Positions 48,901 to 60,900 of a DNA stretch of 64,000 nt are shown piece by piece. The number at the start of each line of letters is the position of its first letter. Position 1 is the stretch's first letter. Made by a program: the position numbers and the translations under genes. Origin of the DNA: Nemopilema nomurai. Lineage: Eukaryota > Cnidaria > Scyphozoa > Rhizostomeae > Rhizostomatidae. Location: the NCBI GenBank assembly GCA_003864495.1, contig ML133433.1:1251618-1315617 (forward strand). Reading direction: 5' to 3'. A model generated the notes under the pieces. That model worked only from the letters and a program-made list of their open reading frames with translations. It ran no database searches and was not told the DNA's origin.

Positions 48901-51900
48901 ACCATTGAGTCATGATAAATAGCGGTTTTCCACGGGCTGTTTTCATGTGATGAATCGGCTTTCATGTGATCAGACATCAAGTGCGAGGTTAAAACATCAT
49001 GTGTGCAGTTTGCTTGACAGCCAATCAGGTTAACGGAGCTATCATAATCACTCAGCAATTTTTGCAATTTGGGTATACGCTTTCCATTTATCATGACTCA
49101 ATGCCTTTAAACTCTTATCAGCAGCTTACAGCCGCCTAGCGCAATATACCAGAAGCCTATATACTTTCACAATAGCAGGAAATAGCAGAACCATATTTTT
49201 TTCGCATAGTTAGGGTTCTTTTTCGTAAAAGTTCTTCAAGTACTGACAGAAAAGTACTTAAAGTATACGAAAACAATATGTCCGCTATTTCTGGTTATTG
49301 TGGTGTTTGCACCACGAAAAAGATGTTTACCTATCCCCAACGGTGCTTTCAATATCATTTAGAGACCTTTGGTTCTTCCTCTTCTCAGTGCAATGGGTGG
49401 AGACTAGCTAGTAAAAGGCTGGAAGTAATGTTTTTAGCTGCCTTGACTATCTCAAATCAAACGCGAAGGAACATTTAACACAAAGTCCATAGGCACTTAG
49501 GCCTGATATCAAAATCAGCCTAATCGAGTGTAATGGAGCGACATCTCCTTGTAAGCGACACGTGAGAACCTTTGACAGATTCTATTCTAAAATCGAAGCC
49601 TCACGAATCCTGTCTGTTTCAGGGGGTCGATGCGTATTGGCAAGGACATGATCCTGCTCACCAAAAAGTAAGCGCCCTATAACGGTCCATTCACCTTGCT
49701 TGCTGTTTCGTAATATTGTTTTTTCGTCGTATGAGCTTTTGTAGTTTGCAATCATGAAATCGAACGACAGCAGTTTTGCTCCTGTTTTTGTTTATAAGAT
49801 TTCACCCGATGCTTTACATATCTTAATACCCGATTATAAGAATACCTAAATTTTTTTCCGTGCCTCAATATTGTTATTAAATTTTCGATTTTGAGCCTAA
49901 GATTATTCTTAAGTTTTTGGGGGAGCTTGGTTGTTTCGCCTGCAATCCCCGTTCTGATGCCTGCCCAATGACATGCGTCCTTTTTCTGTTCCCCAGGGGT
50001 AGTACTATGAGTTGCCTGTTTTTGTCAAGATCATTTCACGAGCAGGAAAATATCCACGAGGTTTGTAGACAAATAATGAATTATGTGATTAACCCCGTAC
50101 CAATAAAATGCCTCATTGCTTTCTCCGTTAGGGGGCCGTTCGAAATACAGGGGGGGTTGGTAATGCAAATGCTTTTAGGGATATTACTGTATAAGGAGAA
50201 GGGTTTTATCGTTTTGGATGTATTTCATCATCATGCAATCGCAGTTTCTACGTACCCACTTCGTAAACATCTTGTGAATTTTCACGCATTCTGCAGCCAA
50301 GCCTTCTTTGCTTTATGTAATTGCAAGTAATCATTTAAACTACAATTTCAATGTCCATTATATCATATTACGTCATGTTTTATAAAGTTTTGTGGATATT
50401 TCCTTGAACTGTAGGTAGTAGTCCCGATGCCTTCTTGGAGTTCACAAACGAAAGAGCCGCTGGCTAAAGATGAACAGGAAATGAAGAGGGTAAATAGTTT
50501 TTGGAATAAACTATTTTAAAAGATGACGCCTATGGTGTAACGTGGGCAGTGAACAATTGCTACTATCCACAGAAATGTTCGATTTGGCACGAAAAAATTA
50601 CCAAACACAAAACCAGTGGCCGTGCAAAAATATGGATATAATCATAAGTAACAATGTCTGTTCAAAACCCATTCCATTTTTCGAAAACATTTTTCCTTGT
50701 GACCACGTGGCTTGATAAAAAGAGAAGCGCAATTTTTTGGCTTGTTTTTTAAACCATCAAAAATTGCTACGACCAATAACGAAAAATAGACTGCAAAGTT
50801 TTGTCGAAATCTACGGCTGTATGACCTCCAAATTGTGCTTTTTGGAGTCCGTTGACAAAGACTTTTCGCCTGTTATTTTTTCGCGAAGTTTTGAAGCTAC
50901 ATGTGAGTTTCTAGATACTCATTGTTTGCTTGAAAAAGAGTTTATCTCGCTTTGAACAGCAGTCTTTTTTATCATTAAAGCGAGATTGACAATACTGCTG
51001 TATTTTCCATTTTGGTTTACAATTTTCCCAGCCAATATAAACATGTTGTTCAAATAAGCCACAGTCGAAAACCTGTTTCCCACGAAAGAAGCATGACATT
51101 GCTTTGATACGCTGTGCAAGAATTTCAGTGGTCATTGTCGAATTCGCCATTTGAATTCGTGAGGTCTCTAGCGGTTGTCAATTATTCATTACTATTCGCG
51201 CAAAGAGCCACTGAAGTTGCTCTATAGGTTCACTCTAAAGAGATTGTTCTTTATGGTCAATATTGACTGTGCAAAAGTAAACTTTGTTGGATTTATGTTG
51301 TTATTGCTAGCAACTACCAAGAAAATCAGCCGTTTATTCTCAATGGACTGAGATAGGACGCACATCTAAGCCACTCTGATGCAACGATGGTCGACGCAAA
51401 CAACACTGTATTTCATTGCTCGCTTATCGTCGTCTCTGCGTTCACGTTTTTCATCAACGCGGCGACCATTGCGATGTTCTTACGGTTTCGCAAGCAACTT
51501 CTAACGAAGAATGTCCACTATCGCGTTCTGTGTTCCTTGTGTTTCGCTGATGCGTTAGTCGGTGTTTTCGGCGTTTCTCTCGGAATTAATCTCGCGCTGA
51601 AAAGCCCCAAAGTTTCTTACAAGCTGGCAGGAAACGTCCCTCTCTTCTGTTGCATGTTTGCTTCGATTGGATCGTTATCCCTTCTCACAGCCAACAGACT
51701 TTTCGCCTTGAAATTGCCTCACTCATATGGCACCGCAAGCTACTTACGCCGGAGCGCACATTTCATTGCTGCAATCTGGGTATTTTCTTTTTTGGTCTAT
51801 TGGCAACAAGTGGCAATTTTCATGCTAGTAGGATCGGCAATGGAATTGAGAACTAGAAGCATCGCAACGATAGTTCTGTTTTTCACTGCTGCCGTGTGCT

Positions 51901-54900
51901 TGATCATTGCCAATACCAGTCTCTATTTGGGAATCAAGAACCGTGTCACAGATCGTCCGAAGAAAAGTACCAGCAGCAATAGTTTTTATACAAATGAAAC
52001 ACGGAAAGATATCAGCGAGGAATATAGCATTGGGGAGCCCGCTTGTGCTTCCTCAAGCCAGCCAGGAGTGGAAGGGAGGAGAGAGGAGCGTTCCAAACAC
52101 CGTGCCAATGTGAGAAGGAAGGCAATCAGAATATCAACAATCTGCCTAATGATTGTGGGCCTATTTTTGCTTCTGTGGACCCCGTTGATTGTGTATCGAT
52201 TCATGTTTGCTGTTGGAGCTTCTCTCGAAAGCAAACTTCTGCGAAGGCTGTTTCTTTGCTTGACAATCAGCAATAGTTTACTCAACCCTGTATTGTATAT
52301 TTTCAAGGACAACAGCCTTCGTAGGTATTTCATAAAGATGATGCCGGCAACTTGTCAGTAAACATGTTTCGACAGGGAACGCCCGTTCTGTAGGCGTTGA
52401 ACTATTGGAATCGCTCGAGGGCTATCTGCTTCTAGCAATAAAACCCCTACCCGAAAATACATTAGTCACGGTAATAAGATCTCTGGGAAAGCCATCTAAA
52501 TGAGGCATAGGATGGTAACCCTTGAATAACAGTTTCTTCTTGTGATATTTTGATATATCTTGTGTTGATTCCGTGCATTTTTTCCTTATCATATTTTGAG
52601 TTTTTCTTAAAAAATTATAAGTTCAAACAAATCCCCGTTCTTCCTAAGCCCAATGCATTTCTCGAATCAACTCTTTGGTCTGCTTCAGTTTTACATTGTT
52701 GAAATGACCTGCGTAACAGTTTTCGGCTTTCTGTGTCAAAACTCAGTCATTGTTATGGTGAGTTCAAATTAATTCAATCGGCGGCAGCGTGTGACGTAAT
52801 ATTGAAATCAAATAATTGAACTTAAAAACGGCTTTGTTTTTGCGTCAGTTTCTTTTCACTCGATATTAGCAATTCTCTTTGGGTTTTCGGCAGACATGAA
52901 CAGCTATTTTATTTTTGGTGGTCTTGCGACGAAGATTTCTCACCGCGGTGTATTCCAGCAACAATTCTTATCCCTTTGTTGTGTCTGAAGACAAGGAAAA
53001 GTACCCTGATTTTGTTACGTGTGGCAAGTTCCATCAACATCTACACACTGTAATTCGCGAAAAAATAATGAGAAGGTTACTTATAATACCAATTTCTATT
53101 TGACGGGAAAGTCATCCCTCTGACAGCTTTTGAAAACACGTTCACACGTTTTATGCTGATCAAATCTTGTCAAGAGCAAACTTTTATTGTTCCCATTACG
53201 ATTTTGACTCACCTGTCGTTCAGCTTGGAGACCTGAGGATTATTGTCTTAAAAAGTGTGTCGATATTTCATCATTTTTATACCTTATATTTGCATTGTAG
53301 TATGAAATCGAAATGGCGATAATCCTAAAGCATTCACCGTTTGGCACCGCTAAAGCCTTACTGGACAAATTCAATGAGATTGATGCAACCACGGGTAATA
53401 AATTCTTAAAAAAATCATCCAGTGATTGAATGATTAATCCTGCAGTAATTGAGTGATTGATCATCCAGTGATTGAATGATTAATCCTGCAGTAATTGAGT
53501 GATTGATCATCCAGTGATTGAATGATTAATCCTGCAGTAATTGAGTGATTGATCATCCAGTGATTGAATGATTAATCCTGCAGTAATTGGGTGATTGATC
53601 ACCTAGTGATTGAATGATAAATCCTGCAGTAATTGAGTGATTGATCATCCAGTGATTGAATGATTAATCCTGCAGTCATTGGGTGATTGATCATCCAGTG
53701 ATTGAATGATTGATCCTGCAGTAATTGAGTGATTGATCATCCAGTGATTGAATGATTGATCATCCAGTGATTGATCTCGCGTTGATTCGCAAGTATGAAT
53801 TAGCAACCTAGAACCACTACCTTCTATAAGCCACGAATGTGTTCGCCTTTGTCTACACGAGGTCTAGCACTTCATGACAAGTGGCAAATAGAAGTCTTCA
53901 TATACACAATTTTGGTAGCTGCTTGATTATTACAGTTACGCTGCGTTTACACGATGCCGGGTCACTTTTGGTCCGGATAGAAAGTTATACGGAAATGTAA
54001 ACGGGCTATCCGGATAATTTTTGCTACGGATCGAAATCAAGGCGGCAATTTTGACAGACATTATTTGAAAATCAATTCTTGGTGCTGACTGCTTCTGTTA
54101 AAATTGCCGCCTCGTTGTTGGTCCGTAACAACAATTATCCGGATAGCCCGTTTACATGGTGCCGGATAACTTTGAGATCGTCTAGCTTGAAGGATCAAAA
54201 GTGATACGGCTAACCGAATCACTTAAACTTAGCCTATCCGTATAACTTTGTATCCGGATCAAAAGTGATCCGGCACCGTGTAAACGCAGCCTAAGTGCAA
54301 AACTCAGTGTGGCGACTGTCAACCGTTTTGTTTATTACAATACAAGTGTGTGTGTAATTCTGCCAGCACAAAATTGAACTGTGCACGGCAAGCGAAAAAC
54401 ACAGTAATCTCTAATAATTGATTTGCACATATATGTTTATATGTAGGCAAATGGGGTTTTACTTCTGAATGCAAAGCGAAATTACCTATGCAAATACAGC
54501 TTATCTTGTAGTTTTACAGCAGATGTATTTATCTAGCCCGTCTTTAAGTGAATTTTTCCCTTTTTGGCAAGGACGTACGTAGCATCTAAAAAGTGGGAGG
54601 GCCAGACCAAAAAAAGAGCAAATAACCATTTTTGAATTAAAAAGAGGCACTTTTGAGCTTGGAAGGGACATTTTTGCCTGCTGTGCCAAAAAGTGGGGCA
54701 ATGATGGTACCTCTGGTTTCCCCGTTTCCTGCGTCACTGCTTTGTGTAGCCAAGTTTTTCCATCTTTGTATCAAGAAGAAGACATGCAAACGATACACAT
54801 CTTTCATCTCTAAACTGTTACGATTTGTTGTCTATGTGCTAGACCTCGATATATGTGGTATATTTTGTGCAAGTTTTCCTAATATCAGCCCATTCTTTTT

Positions 54901-57900
54901 CAGGCACGCTTGCTATCGTATATAACCTCAAGTTGCAGGACAATGGGGAATCAGAGTTAGATGTGAGTGCCGGAGGTTGTGTCAGTAAAGCGAAATTAAA
55001 CCTTGCTCATGATACCCCCGGTATTTCGTCGCTTATTAGGTTGTACCTGTCAAATGTTTTGGAACAGAGGCAGCGCTCGTTACTGTCAAAGCTCACCCCT
55101 TTCCCATTCAGACAATCTTGAATTTTATTACGGTGACCTCGTATCTGAGATTATTCGGAAAAGTGGATGCGTTGAAGTATATCTCAACATAGTTTTGGAG
55201 GGAGAGAGAGAAGGGAGATGGGGAGAGGAGAAAGGAGAATGGAGAAGGGAGAAGGGAGACGGGAGACGGGAGGTGGGAGAAGGAAGATAGAGATGGGAGA
55301 TGGGAGATGGGGAAAGGGAGCTCACTTGGCCGAAGGTGTAACTTACCATCGTGTTCCAAATACTTTTGGAGGTTATTATGCGTTTGATTTGTACATCAGT
55401 GCTAAAAGGTTTTTTTCTTTGCTTAAAGCAGTGTTTATGTTGATTTAGTAATTGATCATGCTAAGTGAAGAAATGTCAGTTTTTGATTGTTTAATCATCA
55501 GTCATTGATCATTGTTTGATTATTTAGCTGTTTAAACGATCTGATTACAATTCATAATTTATTGGGGCATTTGTTCTTTCGATTGCTAATGATTATGTTT
55601 TCCCAATCGTATCTTTTTTTAGTTCGTTACAGACCCCGAAGATATCATTATGCGAGACCCGCATGCGAACGAGGAATACGGATTCGAGGAATAGTTAGTT
55701 GAAAGACTTGTCTATGTTTTCTTTCACTCATTTATCTTTATGTAATTTTCCGTACATTAGGTGCCACGAATCTTCCGGTTGCAGCCTTTTTACGTTTCCA
55801 GAATAACATAATCGCCTTTTTATATTAGCTCTGATTTTATGTAGAATGTGTTTTGCCAGATCCCCTGATAAGGAAATCATGCAGATTAATATGTTCACAT
55901 GAATGATAGCCGAATAGAGTTGTCACTTGACCCGAGTAGTTGACCTGAGTTTACCTTAATTGACCTGAGTTGACCTGAGTTGACCTGAGTTGACCTAATG
56001 GCTTCTTCTGTTTTAGCATCCCTTTAGAGCGAACCTCGTTCAGATCATATGCTGCCGTGCTGTACAGCGAGCCTCGTATGAGGATCTTCATACAAGTAAG
56101 ATAAGTTGATACTTCTTAATTAACTGTCTTGAATATACAATTCAGACGAAGTCTGCACAAAGTCCTTGAAAAACTTCAGTATCAGTGTTTTTGCATTGTT
56201 TACCTATCCAATAGCTGTTAATCCCCTTTCCCCCAAAAATAATGTTGCTAACAAGTGTAGAGTCAAGTCAATGTGGGGAAAGAGGTTGGACGAAAACATT
56301 TTCCATCACACAACAAGATAGTTGATAGAGGGAAGGGAGAAGAATGAATGTGAATAGAAGGATTTTCGTTCGTGATCCAAAACCCGTAGGAGGTATTGTA
56401 ACTTGACGGACCATATATTTTCTTTATCAACACATTGGGTTTTTATGAACATAACTCCACTGGTATAAGCAGTCAGTCTTTTGTGTTTTGCTTCCACTTT
56501 TATTTAAGTAATTTAAGCATTTGGTTTTATATTCAACGCTGTTCCGTTACGCTTGTTAACCATACCCCCAGAGTATTGATCGCACTATTTTATTGTTGCA
56601 GAAAAGAAAAGTCAGGACGAAGCGACTTGTGAACTCTGTCTTTAGGCCAATGTAAGTACATCACAGAATGTCTTAAACTCCCTCGCTGTTTATTGAACGT
56701 TTTAAAAGGTTGATGTAGCTCAGCCAAGACTTGCTTGTCCTATAAATTCGAGAAAATTCGATGATATGTTCGTATATGAATTGGTGGATATTTAAACACA
56801 TTGACCTTTATTTGTTAATGCCTTTGAACTAAGTTGAACCCAGTCTCGCTACATTCATCAAATAAAAGCTTCTTTTCTTCAAAGCAAACCAAGACAAGCT
56901 CATTTCTCCATAAGAAGTCAAGAGAGCCTTTTTTTCTTTCCCCTATTTTTTGGCATATTTTCTCAAGTCATTTCCTCTCTTAAGCGTTTTTTCAGCCTTC
57001 TTCTATTTCGATTGTTGATCTTTTCTAGATCATATTCATACACATCGAACAGATTCCGAACAAGGTCTGAAAAAGAGGTCGAAAAAGCTGAGTACGAGGC
57101 AAAGATGGGTAAATCGAGACTTCTGCTGTATTTGCCATTGATTACCAAGATGTTTTCTGAAAATTCTAAGCCTTTTCCCAGAAATACCTGTAATCTACTA
57201 TGTGGTGCCCACGATTTAAACTTCAGTAGGTTTGTCAAAAAGAGGCTGTAGCTAGAAAGAGGTTGATGATAATCGAAGCTGCTTGTGCATTCATCTACCT
57301 AAGGAGATAGGACCATTTCTTTCATAAAACGTCTACGTCCATTTATGAAATAAGTCGAGTTCTTTTTTGTTGCAGCGGAGGAAAAGGCTAGAGAATTATC
57401 TATACAAGCAAAGTAAGTTCTACTTTGCACATGGATATTGCTTCTGAGGAAGGCCTGTCTTGGCTTTTCAATACATGATTAAGTTATGTTTTGCCTGTGG
57501 ATTTAATGCACGCATCAGTTCTTTTTTTTCTTGGACATGGCTTATAGGAAATCTTCGTTTGGCTTTAACGTGTGCGCATACGTTTCTTTTGTACTTGGAT
57601 GCTGCTTTGGCGAAAAGCCTGTCTTGGCTTTGCAATGTTTACACAGGCTTTCTTTTGGTTTTGGATCTTGTTTTTGTTGCATACAGTTTAATTTTGAGTG
57701 TAGTAGAGATAAGCCGATATTGCATCATCAAATGTTTTGTGTGGCAGTGCATTATGATGTTTATGAACTGAAGATTTCACGCATTTATAATTGGGCTTTG
57801 AATATCGAAAAAATAGAATTCTGAATTTTATTTTAGAGAAGCACTTCCAAGGGATAACTTATCGGCAAAGAGCAGCAGAGTAAGCTGTTATTTTCACTGA

Positions 57901-60900
57901 GATTTTGCGGGCTTTCTTAAATTTTTCATTTATTATGGTGTAAATGTATAGACAGTAAAAAGGCTAGATACATATATTCTAGATTTTCTAGGTATAGATA
58001 TTTTACAACACCTTTTTCTTAAGCCAAGTACCAGTTTACAGCCTCTCATAGGTTAGTCAGCCTCTCATAATTTTCGCTATTATAGATTATGGTGTTGAAA
58101 GAGGGGAATAGTGATAATTTTAAGATAGTCCAAAGGGTGGATGATTTAGATATTCTTTGTATAGATATTTTTACAGCATCTATTTCTTAAGCCAAGTACC
58201 AGTTTACAGCCTCTCATAGGTTAGTCAGATTTTTGCTATTATAGATTATGGTGTTGAAAGAGGGAATATTTAAAAGACTGATAATAATCCCCTAAGAATC
58301 GTCATCCTTAATAGAAGCTACGCGCGAGACGAAGAAATAGGTATCAAATGGTCTCTGTTTTTGATGTATGCTTATCTTGAATTAACAGCAGGAAGGCCAA
58401 GTTAGACAAATGAAGGCTGAGCAAGCAAGGATAGATGCTGAAGTGAAAAGACGAATTGCAGAAGAGAAAAAGAAGTTAGTTATTTTCAAGATGATAATTA
58501 TCAGTCACTAACTACAATCACTTGGTTATACTTAAAAGACAAGATAGTTGTGTATTGAGGATATGCCATATGATCTCGCCTGTTGTGATCAGGGCAAGCA
58601 AATCAACGAAGTAACCACAAAATGCAGGACGCTGTTATGCCAAAAAAAAACAAAAAAATGACATAGCTTATGCAAGGGCTAAAAGTTGTCACATATAGTT
58701 GTATATTAAGTATAGTAAAAGTACTAAATTTTAGCACCATGTTGGATTATCACTTTCTTGCCATCCCTGAGCCAGACGGAAGGCATTGGCAACGTTTTCT
58801 GTGGACTGCCTGAAATCATGTCTCTAGGTTTTATTGACAAGCTAGTTGTATATTGAAGACGTGCCATATGATCTTGCCTGTTGCAGTGTTGGTTTGGTTT
58901 TGATATGTAGGGTGTATCTTTAGCTGGGTGCTTTTTGCGCAGGTCCTTGAAAGAGCCCAAGCAGCTGACATTTACGTTCGGCTTCAACATCAATGCACGG
59001 AAATGCGACGGAATGTACATCTACAATTGCAACAGGTTTGTTCGTGCGTTTGCCTATCCCAGTATCCTCCACTGCTTGGCAACAACCCAGCATCCTCCAC
59101 TGCATGGCAGCAACCCAGCATCCTCCACTGCTTGTCAGCAGCCCAGCATCCTCCACTGCTTGGCAACAACCCAGCATCCTCCACTGCTTGTCAGCAGCCC
59201 AGCATTCTCCACTGCTTGGCAACAACCCAGCATCCTCCACTGCTTGGCAACAACCCAGCATCCTCCACTGCTTGTCAGCAGCCCAGCATCCTCCACTGCT
59301 TGTCAACAACCCAGCATCCTCCATTGCTTGTCAACAACACAGCAAACCCCTGCTTGCAACAGCCAAACCTCTTTATTTTCCTAGCCTAGTTTAGCCGCCA
59401 AATAATCGTACCCAATCCCGCGTAATCTCCATAAGGAATGAAAACCGACCCCATTAAGTGACTGTCTAGGATAAACTAGTCGTCTAAATATTTATTGATG
59501 CAAGCAAGTCGCCAGGTTATCTCGGGTACAACACAATAGGGTGCAGCTATTTGATGTATCATGTTTAACTAGAGTTACCTGATCTGTTATTGGAAGGTCA
59601 GAAATGAGAAACATTCTATTGAAGTCCTTTCTTTTTTTGTTGGCAACTCATACGATAGTAGTGTTTTCACCAAGAGTATAGGCTTCCTTATTGTTGTAAG
59701 CCATTAGTAATGCTATTTGTTATTTGTATCATTTATGTATGTTCTAGGTTAATACGAATGTGTGAAAAGATTGGCCCCCAACTTGAAGGCGGAGTGTGAG
59801 TGATTTACATAATTCCTTTTGACTGTTCCTCATGATTTGGCTTTGAAAGTAAAAGTTGGTGAAGTGATGTTTTGATATGAAGAACATTAGCTGTCAAGAT
59901 GCTCCGTCCGCTTGGCTTCCATTTTATTTCTGCACCAAGTTTCTCAGCTGGCATTGATGTCTTTACTTTGCTTCATGAATGAGAGTTTTCCCTAGAATTC
60001 GCTTTTTAAGCATCGTTTCCCTGACGGTTTTTGAGTTGCATCCTACAAGAGAGTTTTTTTAAAGTGAGCTGTGTGCGTGTTTTATAGATACCAAGTAACA
60101 ACATTGAAGACTTTCCAAGATATCTCACAGCTATTCAATCCTGTTTCTACGTTATCACAGACTATTAAATATATCTTTTGAATTTTATGTTATACATTGG
60201 TTCTATTTTTATTTTGCAGAAAGTGTGCAGGTATAGTAGGTGAGTAAAACCATACTTTTGATATTCCTTTCTATATTTTTATAGTTAATTATACATTCAA
60301 TATAAACGTATCAAAGCTTTATTCTTATTTGTGGAGAAACTGAAGGAAGATTCTTGTGCTAGCCCTGACACAAGCCTTGCGCTTCTCGGCGTATTTCGTA
60401 GAATTCTTTTGGCTTGGTCACTTTAATACCCTATGATATTATATGACATAATATGACTGGTATTTTTGAAAATTTTATTCAACATGCAATATCCTGCTTT
60501 TGCGAAAATTCACAAAACCACAATGTTTACTTTTGAACATAGGTATTGTGGATGTTCCATATCTAGTTCTCGAGCCCACTCATAATAAACAAGATTTTGC
60601 AGATGCAAAGGTGAGTCGCGTTCTGTAGATGATCTAAGGAAAGTTTTTAAATATCAATATCAGGTGTCTTTCGAGTGTAAAAGCAATCTGTGTGGCTAAT
60701 CAGGCTACTGTTTGACAAAATGTGACGATATCTCTAGCTTGATAGATTTGGCACATGTTTTAATATACGATGTACAGCATTTCCTTGTTTGTGACTAAGG
60801 CAAGTTTCTTTGAGAAATCTACTAAATTGGTCGCAATCTCTCTTTTATATCATTAAGAATTTGGGTAATTAATTTCTATATTTGAATTAAATCTGATAAC

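Noticed and set aside
55108..55359. Ser/Pro/Leu-rich minus-strand ORFs
   Set aside because: They are the complement of the polypurine tract.
58920..59394. Several overlapping 133-153-codon ORFs on both strands
   Set aside because: They arise from the stop-free 28-bp minisatellite in MORC2 intron 18, with exon 18 as part of one frame.
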